This document shows, one piece after another, positions 49,295 through 61,000 of a stretch of 64,000 nt of DNA. Origin of the DNA: Cyathus striatus (Eukaryota > Basidiomycota > Agaricomycetes > Agaricales > Nidulariaceae); NCBI GenBank assembly GCA_025738555.1, contig JAOVFP010000002.1, positions 2,480,001-2,544,000 on the forward strand. Direction: 5' to 3'. Numbering within the stretch: the first letter of the stretch is position 1; each line of letters starts with the position of its first letter. The position numbers and the translations under genes are program-made. The notes below the pieces were generated by a model. That model had not been told where the DNA came from. It searched no databases and was given only the letters and a program-made list of their open reading frames with translations.

Positions 49295-51455
49295 TTAAGC
49301 GTCTCCGACAACGGTCTGCTTGGTCTTGGACAAGCTGCTCAAGACATCATCGGAGAGACCAAGGTGAGCCTTGACGAGGGCTGGGGGCGTCAAAGCCAAC
49401 CACTGCAAACTAGGAGTAAGTATCGGAAATTATTGATAATTTGCAACTCGAAATCGTACCTGGTTCAAGCTAATATCCTGGAACTTATCAGTGTTCCAGA
49501 TCTCGAGGAAACGAAGAGTGGTGTTTCCAATGTTTTCAACGTAGTGGCCTTTTCTCGCTGTCAGTACTACGATACTTTGATAATTGTCTATGGAGGAAAC
49601 ATACCCATTGCGGCTGGGACATATCCAATATCACCAGGCTGGTAGTCGAAAGTCCTGGCGTTGGATTGAGCGGCAAAGATGGTCATGCGACCATTGCCCT
49701 CACTGTATGTCGGATAATTTAGTACACGATCACGGCGGAGAAGGCACGAGTTACGTACAGGAACAAGCTCCACTCATCCTGAGTAGGGTGCCACTAAATA
49801 ATAGATTATTAAGCTGCGTTGATTATCCTGGAATATGGCTTGCTTACGTGGAGTTCCCTGATGGCACCGGGCTCGACAGTGACCTCAGCAGCAGCGATGG
49901 TCTTGGAAATCTTGAAGGTCGTAGAATCAAGAACCTTGACGGATCCTCCACCCTTGAGAGCGGTGGCTTTGCTCTTCGACCACTCGAATGCGAATGGGTT
50001 GTCGACAGTACCCTGAGGACTCTTGGGCTCGGAAGAGTCACTTGAAAGGGGAGCTATCATATCATATTAGTAATATTTTTGGAGAGCTGGCGAGGAAACC
50101 AACCTGGGAAGATGTAAAGTTCCTCAGCTGGGAGTTGGGCGAGGTTCTCAAGGTCACTGAATCAGAAGAGAGATTAGAAGGAATTACACATGATGATAAT
50201 ATTTACTCACGTTTGGAAGTTCTTGGCGATAACTTCAGCAGGTACGTGTGCCAACCAGTCGGTCAACTGTTTATAATGTTAGAGAAGTATATCAAGTGGT
50301 TGGCAAGTTGAAAGTTACCATGAAAGTGGAATCTTCGCTGAATGATCCACTGTCAAATACCTTAAAGAAGAGTAAGTGCTGGATCAATATGAATGCATAA
50401 GAAAGCGCTTACCAAGATAAATTCTGCACCATCGGGATCATCATCCGTAGCCTGAATGGAGTGTGGGACACCAGCAGGGAAGTACCAGACGTCACCGGGA
50501 CCCTGATTTCAAATTAAGAATGCGTCGGTCGTTGATGATGATGGAAAAGACAACATACAACAGTGGCAATGAAGTTCTTGCCGTCAGAGTCGACCGAAGT
50601 AACTTGAGTTTTGCCTTTGAGCATGTATGCCCACTGTAACATGAAATAACAATATGAGTATTTACATTCATGTTAGATAAGTAAAGTACAAACCTCGGCG
50701 GTCTTGTGCCAGTGAAGCTCGCGAACGGCTCCGACTTCCAAGCGCATGTTTACACTAGCCAATTCTGATGCAAGATTCAGAATCGTAAGTTATATATACT
50801 AGGAATGTATTTACCAGTAGCCATTGGCATTACGTTCACTTTTGAATATGGTATGAGCGTGTTATTCGTTCAGACAAATGTAACTCCTTACCGTTTTCCT
50901 GACGAGCCCATCCTCCAGTTTGGAGACGGTTATGGCTAAGACTGAACGCCCACTTTGCGTTACCACTAAAAGGCAAACTTAGTGAGATAGAAAGTTGTTG
51001 AAAAAGAAAACAGCTTACAGGCTTCCGTGATCAGTAGAAGGTGGAGCCAACATATCGGGGTTCTGCTTAACGGTGTATTCGTCGGTGGGCCCCATAACGC
51101 TTGCGCCAAGCGACCCGCGGATTGCTTCGGGAGTTATGGTGCTGTTTATGTTCCAGAGTGGGCCGTTTGGGTCCAAGTCGATAAAAGGGACGGTTGCGGT
51201 AGCTGCAGGGGCGGAGCTGGTTCCGGATGCAGTAGCGGTAGCGGTCGAGGTGTGCGAGGATTTAGCAGCGGATGAAACGAACGCGCTCGCAGAAGGGATT
51301 GTCGCAGAGCTGATTGCAGAGCTTACTATGGAACTGACTGCAGAGATAACCGCTGAACTGGTTGCAGAGCTGACTGCATTGCCTTGAGGAGCAGGTGCAG
51401 AGTAGGTAAAGCTCGCAAGGAAGAGAGCGCAAAGGCAAGAAGAAACGCTGATCAT
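49295..51455 (-). CDS. Secreted bicupin oxalate decarboxylase, copy B
   Basis: A close paralogue of copy A. It starts [20 protein letters not shown] (signal peptide), followed by a Ser/Ala/Val-rich linker of about 55 residues with different wording from copy A, then [20 protein letters not shown] and [20 protein letters not shown]. The first cupin has [20 protein letters not shown]. The second reads [14 protein letters not shown] then [11 protein letters not shown] and [19 protein letters not shown]. The C-terminus is [19 protein letters not shown] with [11 protein letters not shown]. Intron positions match those of copy A as far as I can tell. Both copies keep their metal ligands, so both may be active. 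An in-frame ATG upstream at about 51572 exists, but the ATG chosen gives a proper signal peptide. Confidence 0.88.
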
Positions 51456-53757
51456 TTCGAATGCTGAAAGAGCTTGAAGCTGAGAGAGCTGAGAAAGCTG
51501 AGAGCGAATGAAACCTTGGATGGTGAAGAATGTCGTTAAAACGCGTCTCCTTTTATACGCGAAAGGCACCACAAGATAACTTGGACTTCAGGTTGTTTCA
51601 ATGACACTTCTTCGTACATACTCTTCCACCGGGAACCAACGGACATCTGAACAAGCAGAGCCGTACTGCCAGGAAATAGTCGGAAGACTTCGAAATGTTC
51701 TGACAGTGGATCGAAAACCCATCGTTCCGAAGGATAGCGTGCAACCAGAGGCGTAGGTAGTACGTACTAGCTCAAAGTCTTCGTAGCGGAGTCCAAATGG
51801 AATAATATCGTACAATCATGCGGGTTTCAACGCGAAGTAAAAGGGGACAACGAGGAGCAACCGGGTAATGCTTTCCGAGAAATTATCTAGTAGACTTGAG
51901 TGTTGAAGTGCATTGGATCGAATCACAAGCGTAGATGGGCCCTAACGCCGTAGAGTGAATGCCAAGAGATGAGTAGCAATGCCAAGAGAGAAGAAAGAGA
52001 TCATATTGAAAAAGACCTTAGAAGACGGAAGTCCAAGTTAGCAGAAGTTAGGTAGAAGCCAATGCGTCCGTTGATCCTAAAAATAGAATCGATCGAAGCG
52101 ACAATTGGCGGATAAAAATAGCTGTGCTTTCCTTCAACCACATCTCTCGCACAAAGAGGACAAAAAAGGTGCAAAACACGGTTATTGATATTGAGCGACT
52201 AGAATCAGGGTCACTGCGTTCCCGACGGGACAGTAGTTAGAGTTTCTGGTCAATGAGAAAAAGAAAGATGTTGTGTTCGTGGGTACAATCTTCCAGCTAT
52301 ATTTCAGATTTTCAAGTTTTCAACCAGTATGACTCCCTCTGTGGACCCCCTCATTTTCATTGAGACTAGGTCTACAGGGAGTAGCATATGATCAATTTCC
52401 TTGACACTCGTTCACCTTTTCGGTGATATTCTGGGGAATCTCTGCTAGTGCAATTCAACTACTAAACAGCGTTTAGCTTACCGTAAAGCATCCACTGTAT
52501 TGTTCATTGCGCCATCGATGGAAAGTGCTCGGGAAGATCATGTGGAGGAAGCCACGGGGAGCGACAAATGACGAGGTCAGCAATTTTGGAAAATGGTATA
52601 CTCACTGACGGTTACCGGCGAACGGAACGATCCTCTGCGTTCAAAAACTAACGCGCATTATTTTTGGAACATACCGGCCTCTTCATGTGGTTTAAAGTTC
52701 ATTCTATCCCAGGGCATTTGTCGGGAAGACAGTCGTCCAGATACCCCAAGAATACCTGTGAGTCCAGCCGATATATCGTCCAGTAGACCTCGCCTGATCC
52801 GGGTGACTCACATTCATTAAGTGTATTTCTGTACCAGGGATGTGGAGCTGCTCCCGCGTCTGATCGTATGTACATTATGATCGCTCGGATGATTACTCCC
52901 CACAATTCGAAAGGAAGCCTGAGGGAGCTTATAATACTAGCCCAATGTGGTCGTAAGGGGGAAATAGGATTACTGCTTTTCAAAGCTTAATTGAAATATG
53001 ACTTTACCCATGGGGATTGAGCTAGGAGATGGTATATTCAGCGGAAAACATACGGACATAAGTTCTATGCGCAACTATACCTTAATCATTGGCTTGCATG
53101 GATGGAAGCGGTCAGATGAACATACTCGGTTCGGGCTAGCGCCTTCGTTGTGATCTGCTGTCCAAGGGAAGCACCTTCCCCAATGCCGGTTCGACAGTGT
53201 ACTAACGAACACTAAAAGTATATGCTGACGTAGACGGTCACCGAGATCACCTGCGTGACTTCTGCAAGATCGGTTTTTCTTATCAACATCAGTGTCACCC
53301 ATACGGAACATGTTAGGTTCAAAGAAGTGCTATATTTATTTCAACAGAAACGTGGTCATTTTTAAATGCCTTACGGCAAAGATATTCCCGACGTGCTAAA
53401 AATGAAAGTGGGTTATTATTGAGGCCGATTGTGAAATGAAGATATACGTCGCTCTTTCATCATCATTGTGTCTGGTTGCCACAGTGTTCTCATGAGGGAC
53501 TGAATCTATGGGATCCATTTTCAACTGGGGAAAGATATTAATTAGTAAAATGAAAATCCATTCTACAATGTCCGCGCAGTCATTTGCATGAGGACACACA
53601 GCCAGGTGATATAGCGATGCCTGATATTAGAACACCATAAAGTATAATCGGGATCAGGATACCGGCATCCGGCATGACTTGAAAAGCATATTCTCCTTTG
53701 TACCCCATCCTCAGCAAAGAAGACATCCAATAGCTTCATGGAGATATTTCAGGACCA
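51456..53757. other. Gene-poor stretch with an F-box-like fragment
   Basis: No intact gene was found. On the minus strand near 52880-52930 a short frame reads SLRLPFELWGVIIRAI, which resembles the start of an F-box-like domain. Near 53230-53310 another reads MGDTDVDKKNRSCRSHAGDL. Neither continues into a supported exon, so these are probably relics. Confidence 0.35.
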
Positions 53758-54543
53758 TTAGCAAGGAAGAACCTGGATACGATGGCCTTGTTCAAGGATC
53801 CTGATCGCCTGACCCACTTCGACGAACCAACTGAAACCCTTTTGATGGGTTCCATAGCCCATCGAAACTGGATACTTTGCGGCACGTCTGGAAGAGGTAT
53901 AAGGCATGGCTTGAACATGAAGATGTAGGTGATACACGGAATTGAAAGGCGGTATATGGAATCCCATTCTATGGCGAAATCTCAGATGAGTACGGGTCGA
54001 GGGCTCGGTAGAGTCTCATACTAACACTCTCATTGACTTATCAACATCGAATTTATCCAGCAGCTTATGACCAATGGTCTCCATATGTTTCACTATTCGG
54101 TCGACGAAGTCAACGCAATGAGAAGCGTCATTTACACAATTGATAACCTTATGGGCCATACCTAGCTCTGCATCTTCCTGACGGAGGGATTTGACACTAT
54201 CTACCGCATATATCCACTCACGTTAATGTTAAGGGAAAAGTCGGAAGAGACGAATGCATCAACCTATATGTGCTTTCGGAACGACCTGAATATGATGTAC
54301 GGCAGCGGGTTTATGATCCTTGAACGCGAAGAACTCATCATCCTGTTTGACCCTTGGGTGTTAATGACGTCGTGCAACAGAAATAAAGGCGACGTTTACC
54401 TCATATACAACATTAAATCCAGCTTCTACAGAAACATTGCAGAAGGTACAAGAGTTAACACGCATTCCTCGAGAGCCATCAAAGTTTTGCATTTGTTGGG
54501 TAGGCCTAAGGCAAGGCATTAGTCCATAGAGAAAGTTGAGCAT
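53758..54543 (-). CDS. HIT-family protein (histidine-triad nucleotide hydrolase/transferase)
   Basis: Five short exons join in phase on the minus strand. They give SCTFCNVSVEAGFNVVYE, DDEFFAFKDHKPAAVHHIQV with VPKAHI, DSVKSLRQEDAEL, VKHMETIGHKLLDKFDVDKS, and finally MGFHIPPFNSVYHLHLHVQA continuing to QGHRIQVLPC. The last contains the histidine triad HLHLHVQ, the signature of the superfamily, and the CTFC pair matches the N-terminal Cys pair of many members. HIT enzymes act on nucleotide phosphoramidates or adenylated substrates. The start ATG at 54543 gives a 30-residue leader before the Cys pair. Members with this HIPPFNS variant occur widely in basidiomycetes; the substrate is not known to me. 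The gene is divergent from the deubiquitinase, 400 bases away. Confidence 0.82.
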
Positions 54544-54945
54544 TTCCGAGTTACAGTGTAACAGAGGTATCCAAAGGTGTCGATATCAGAAATATTCTAA
54601 ATTACGATGGTCATCCCGTAATGCAAGTAAAGTCCTGCACGTCGTAGTGTTTACGAAGGTCGTGGCTGTTGAACACGGCGAGGCCGTGTCACGCGTTACA
54701 TTTACTTCACGTGATTATACTGCGTGACGTGACGACTAGCGGAAGTTAATCCGTCTGCAAGCTTACTGCTGACATGACGCTCTAACGCGGCCAACAAAGG
54801 ACCAACTTGTTCGCTAACGACGACGGCGACACTTTAGGAACTGCGAACTCACCCGACTCGTGGAGAATTCGGGAACAAGTGAGATAGTTGCAGGAACTTT
54901 GCTTATCACTATATTTCGGAACGTCTTGTTCCGCTACCAACCGAC
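54544..54945. promoter_or_regulatory. Divergent promoter region of HIT gene and deubiquitinase
   Basis: These 400 bases separate two divergent starts and must contain both promoters. No TATA box is evident. A GC-rich inverted word (TGACGTGACG, near 54724) stands out, but its role is unknown. Confidence 0.35.
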
Positions 54946-57343
54946 ATGGTTCACGAGGCTGTTGAATGTACCCACATAGGATCCTTGTTGGAGGAGCAAG
55001 AATCAGGGGATGCTTTGCTAACAAAGCTAAAGACGGTAGTGGCGTGGAATGTTAACCGTTATCAAAGTGTGAAGAATCCAGCTAAACGGAGGAAGGTGAG
55101 GTCCTTGCTTCTACATTGTAATCCTGTCGATTCATTTTGGGGTGCAGATTGCGTTTCCAGCATGCGGTACATGCGGGCTGTCACTCTCGCGCCCATTTGC
55201 CTGCTTGCACTGCTCCTATATTGGCTGTTGGTCAGAAGACCATGTTTCGTCACATTTGAGCGACGAAGGACATACATTTTGTTAGTCTCAATGTTTGATG
55301 CCTAAGAGTGGCATGAAGCGGTTGTGCTGATAGTCACATTCTGCGCGCATAGGCGCTGATGTCAAGTCTGGCTCAGTGTTCTGTTCTGAGTGCGACGACT
55401 TCATCTACGATCCAAGAATAGACGACGCGTATGTTACAGCTGTGATTACAGCTGAGGAAAGACAGACAAAGTTCCAGGGTGAGTTAACACACCACTTGTA
55501 TCTTCGTGACGTACTAACGATGGTGTACAGTCGCGAAGAAACCCCGGGAGTCTTTCAAGCCTTGGATTCCCAACGCTAAAGAAGCAGCAGCTCTCGAGGG
55601 AGCTACTGCCACACCATGTCAAGGTGCGTCTTCTGCATTCGGGACAATCGAAGAACAAAGAATACTAAAACAAATATCCGAAGGTCGCCGAGGTTTACTA
55701 AATCTCGGCCAGACATGTTTTCTCAACGTCGTTCTACAATGCCTGGTGCATAATCCCCTTTTAAGGAACTACTTCCTGGGAGATAAGCATAATTCTAAAC
55801 AATGCAAGATTGAGGAGAACTGCACATGCTGTGAGATGGACAAATTGTTCTCTGAGGTAATCACGACGGCCCTGTCGTCCTAAACTGCACCATCTAAAAA
55901 TTGCTGATCTCCTAAATTTGTAGATTTACTCGGATGACGCGAGCCCTTACGGCCCAATTACATTCTTAGCTACGACATGGCGGGCATCGGCGGAGCTATC
56001 TGGGTATGCGCAGCAAGACGCGCATGAATGCTTTATTTCCGTGCTGAACCAGATCCACTCGACTTCTCGAGGCTCTACGAATGTATCCTGCAACTGTATC
56101 ATACATTCGACATTTGCTGGTCAACTACAAAGTGACGTCAAGTGCGAGAGGTGCGGGAACGTCACCAGCACTGTCGATCCCATGCTCGACATCAGCCTGG
56201 AGCTGAAAGCGAAAGGTGGAGAGATAATTTCAGGCGAGAACACGCTTGCGGCATGCCTACGACGGTACGAGCGTCTCTCATATGACTCATTATGGCACCA
56301 CACGTTCTCATTTGCAATTATAGGTTTACACAACCTGAGAAGCTCGGCGCAAAGGATTACAGTTGTGATAAATGTGGAAAAGTTTCCCATGTGGGTCTTT
56401 CTCGTCGTGGTTAGAAGTGACAACAGTGCCGAATCTTTTTCTGTTTTCCTTTTCCTAGGGTGCTAGCAAGCGTCTCAGCATCAGAAAACTTCCTCCTGTC
56501 CTGAGCTTTCAGTTCAAAGTAATTATAAATCGATATCATTTGCAAAATGTACAACTGACTTGCCGTGCTTCCATGCAACCAGCGATTTGAGCACAAGACG
56601 GCAGACAAGTCTTCGGCCCGCAAAATAGATGCACCGATCCGTTTTCCATCCTCACTGAATATGGCACCCTTTACCACTGTGGCCATGCGTGAAACGGAGA
56701 AGGAGAACGGCGGGGCTGCACCTTCGTAAGTCCGACCATCAGTTCTTATCTCCCTCTCCTTTGGTTAGCATTTGAGCTAAACTTTTCTTTTCTCTCCGTC
56801 ATCGACGAATTTAGATATCCGGGCCCTGATGCCATGTACGAGTACGATCTCTTTGCCGTAATTAACCATGAAGGGCAAATCAACAATGGGCATTACACTA
56901 ATTTCGCAAGATTCCAGGACGAGGTACGTGGGCCTTTCATCATCATCATCTCATGCTGTCTCAGTGTTTGACAAACAAAATTGCACACCCAGTGGTATCG
57001 ATTTGACGATGACAAGTAAGCTCATCACTCTCTGATTACGCACATGTTCCCATGACTTGCGGTACATCGCTGCTGGCCAGCGACTGGGTTCGAGAGCGCC
57101 GCTCATCTGATGGTCCTAATATGTTGCTTTTTCAGAGTTACCCATTCAAGCCTAGGGACATGTCTGAAGTCCGCTGCCTATATGTGCTTCTACGTCAAGC
57201 GGCACTTGGACTACAAGCCGTACGTCACCCCGTCGTACGTGCTCATGCGGGAAACGGAGGCTGTCCGGGAGAAGGAACTCGAGAAGGAGAAGGAAGCTGC
57301 GCGGATGAAAGAGGTGGAGGATGCTTTGTTGGCTACGGTTTAA
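54946..57343 (+). CDS. UBP8: Ubiquitin carboxyl-terminal hydrolase, Ubp8/USP22 type (SAGA deubiquitinase)
   Basis: In fungi Ubp8 removes ubiquitin from histone H2B as part of the SAGA coactivator. The protein starts MVHEAVECTHIGSLLEEQES. A ZnF-UBP domain follows across an intron: FPACGTCGLSLSRPFACLHC, SYIGCWSEDHVSSHL, then CADVKSGSVFCSECDDFIYD. The catalytic domain opens with RRGLLNLGQTCFLNVVLQCL; Cys is at 55716-55718. The usual Asn of the Cys box is Gln, which agrees with Ubp8-type rather than generic USPs. Then YAQQDAHECFISVLNQIH, a CxxC zinc pair in VKCERCGNVTS, a second in YSCDKCGK, and the His box INNGHYTNFARF (His at 56891-56893). It ends in a charged helix KELEKEKEAARMKEVEDAL. All catalytic elements are present, with about ten introns. 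Confidence 0.9.
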
Positions 57344-58060
57344 AGCCTGATGCAGAGTCGGTAAGGAATGAGTGCAGACCGCGGTGAACACGAGACACTC
57401 GGCGGCTATATCTTGAGGCTCGTAATGTATCATATCATGTATCATTAGATTGTTGTGTTTGACTAATAATGGATCTATTCATTTCGCTACTATTCGTACA
57501 ACGCTCCCTTTCGTTCTGTCTAGAAATGTCGTACGGTGAGGAGCGGGTAAGCGATATGTGCTCGCCGACCCGATGAAACTCCATGACAAAAGATGGAAAA
57601 ATTTCGTCCCCTAGAAAGATTGAGCTGTCATATGCCCAACACCGATGGCAGCAGCATGAAGCGAATTGTAGTAGCCTCCTGAAGCAGCTACAAGCAGTAA
57701 AAATCATGCCGTCGGCGTGCTCGACATGACATTGCCGGTGGTAGGTATGTTGATACCACCACGTCGAACTCGAATGCAAAGTATGGACATCTGACTGTAC
57801 AGCGATCACAACGCATGTCCAGGTTTAATCCGCTGTCTCAAGTTCCTGTCTTCTGTATCTGTACAGACGTGTTCGAGTTCTGGTTCTGTTCTGTTCTATA
57901 TCCTCCCCACCGTCCTCGTTCCCTCGCCCAATTTAAATCTATTCTAAATCAACCTACCCATGGACATCGATGCACCCGATTCAGTCATCCAGTAGCTCGG
58001 GCCGAGCATCCCAAAACGCATCCTTTATGATATCGCAGTGCAAGAGGTCTATTCTCGTTT
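57344..58060. other. Intergenic region between convergent genes
   Basis: About 700 bases between the stops of the deubiquitinase and the tRNA-His guanylyltransferase. No gene or clear repeat is seen. Confidence 0.5.
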
Positions 58061-61000
58061 TCACTGCCGTAGCTGCTTTTTTAGCTTTTCTTTTGCTTTC
58101 TTTTTCCCGTCCCGTTTGTTCTCGGTGGGAAGGGGTGAGACGTCCAGACGAGCATTCAGTGAAGCTTCGCTTATAGTGCTTATCAGTTCCGATTTGCTGT
58201 CACCCTTCTCCCATGTATCCTCTTTGAGGGGGGCTTCTTCTGTCTGGGTGACCGAATGTTCTGGTTGGTCTGGGGAAGAAGCCTCTGGGAGACCTGCGGA
58301 CGACGTCGTTCGTTGACCCGCCCCTTCATCCACTTCCTGACTCGTAGTTAATGTCTCTGCCTTGTTAGAGGCTGAGGAATCGACTTGTCTAGGTGCTGGG
58401 ATGCTCGAATTCCCAGCCGCCGAAACCCCCAAGTCACCAGGTCCCGCAGAGCCCGGCGCCTGAGTCACTGAGCTCCTTGGCTCATCATAAACGCCCCCTC
58501 GATGAGACGACTCCTGGAATTTCCTCGTGCCAGTCTCAGAGCCCTCTTCCTGCTGTGGCGAGGCTTCTAGTGAAGCGACGAGGACGGGTCCTGTTGGAGT
58601 GACTGCTATGCTGGGTTCCTCATCCGTAATCTAATAATGGATGCAAAGAACAACGATCAACAACAATAAGGCGTAAGCAGAAGCAAAAGGACACGAGGAA
58701 GGAGAAAACAACGCGATGATACAGATGGGATATAAATAAATAAAAATCGATAGGTTGCACTACGACAAAGGAAGGTCCCAACTTAACGCATGCCAATAAA
58801 CCTTTCAAGAAGGAAAAGATGGCTGCCTGATATTAAACACGAACTCACCACCATGCGGACCAGAACACTGCCTTTCTTGTAACGTTCGTCGATCGTATTG
58901 TAGTTGATTCCAAACTGTGAAAAAAGAATTTCATGCTTTTGTTTTGAAACGGTACCCTGTAGACAGGGAAATAGAGAAACTCAGGTTAGCACACGCACGA
59001 GGAGATACGAAATAGAAGAGGAAAAAAGGTGGGGAAGAAGGGAAAAGAACAGGAGATTGGAAATGGAATCGCTATCACTTTCCCACGTCCTTTGGAGCAA
59101 AGGAACTGGATCCCTGCTCAGACTACTCATGTTGGGCCTTCGCTGAAAAGCCAGTAGCGAGCTGAGGTACTGTTGCAACTCGAAGCTCAGTGGCAAGCTG
59201 CCGCCATCACAACCCGCCGCTCGAGCGCTCGATTCGCATGTGTCGGCCACCATCGGCGCAAACGCCACTACGGAGCACCAGCAGTCACGAGCTGCACAGC
59301 AAAACACATTAACACCGCAGTACTACCACTGCAGGAATCCCGCAAACCCGTCTCCAGCCCACTCGAGAAAACCTAATCGTCTCTAAAGGTGCTGAGGAGC
59401 GCCATCTAGGGTCTAAACGACGGTATTTACGCGCTGTCATGGTGGAGCAGAGTCAATTCCACCTCTATCAGCTCTTGGCAGCTTCAGGCCAAGAGAGAAG
59501 CCAGACAGCTGTCGTTCGGGATCTAAGCAAGCTAATCTGGCGGGTAGTGTCGGAAGCCCGACCAATAAGACGCCGACCGAAGCTGTCAGGGCGTCGAGGG
59601 ACATAGAGGCGTTTATGAAGTTCTCTGGACCTGACTTTAAAGGGCTCTTGATCGCACGCACTATAAAGCATGTTCTTGCTCGGCTGGGAGGTTGTAGCTC
59701 GGAGAGATGAAGGAGAAATGTGGATCAGCACATAGTGCAGAGTCATCAGTTGGTGAGGGACAGGCATATCTTTCTCAACGATCGAAGTGCAGATATGAGA
59801 AATCCATGTTAAGGCACACCGCTAGTATACAGCAGATGATGTAGAGTACGAGATAGCTTTCCTTTGGACACTAACCGTTAGCTGCATCATCAGCCGCCAG
59901 CTCTGATGAGTCGGTCCATCGAGCGGCGAAAAGCGGCGTTACATCCGATAGTGACTCTGAGTTGTAGAAGTCCATATCCCACTCTTTACAACTATGGATG
60001 AACGGAGGGCGCTCGATATCCCGTGTAGTCCTGGTGGTGGAAGCTGGGATACTTCTTGACTACAACGACTCGCGGTACTTAGCCATGTCCACAATCATAG
60101 GTGAAGCCTGGACACTACGTTCCAGGGTTGACAAGCAAAACGTACATGGTGGTGCCGAAGCAGACTGCATGCCACCAGAGAAACGGGGAACATCCCGCCT
60201 CGATATGTTTTAGTGTTGTTGGAATCTCCAATACCAGAGGGAACAGATCAACTGGACCATACCCGCGAACCATTATATTCGGAAGAACAGTAAAGCAGGC
60301 GGGACTGTCTCGGCCTCCTCTAGCCCAATGTCTGTAGAAAAGCCAGATATGTAGACACAATCCAGCAACGCATGGCGCTCTAAATCCTCAGGCGTTAGAG
60401 CCCCAAGTTATTTAGTTACGTGTGCGCATACAAGTCCCGTAACACCCTGGGAATCTAGCAAGATAACCACCTAGTCGCTGAACTGCTAACGGCGACATCA
60501 ATCGACTGAATGTACACCCGAATGCGCATTTGAAGAGCACAATCATAACGGCAAAAGAATATGATTGTTCTCACTTCCTTTTCGCAGTTCTTCAAGCCCC
60601 GAAGAGTGTCGGAGAGAAGCCAGAGTTGCGGGGGTGGTTGGTACCACGAACATCGAGAGCAGCATGCAACAACACATCTCCCACTCGCGAGCCCCATCCC
60701 AGGACCAAGCAAGTACCTTCCACGCGAACCGCAAATCGAACATCCCGCTTCCGAAATCCCCACCGCACATGATACTCCGGAAATACAAAGTTGAAAAACT
60801 TTGATCCCCTCCAGCTACGCATAAACGTAGCCGACCATCCAAGTCTAGACCAAAACTTTCTTATTCTTATTCTTAAATTTAATTTTCGTTCTGATGTCCG
60901 GACTCCTGGGCCTGGAGGCAGACGGACTTTGCACAGTGCACATGAATCGACGGAGGACTACGGCTTCTCGTGTGCGAGTGGGACAGGTCCGGGGAAGAAA

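Noticed and set aside
60543..60842. Overlapping frames on both strands in the THG1 intron
   Set aside because: Four frames are open at once over the same GC-rich stretch and none shows a motif; none could be chosen as a gene.
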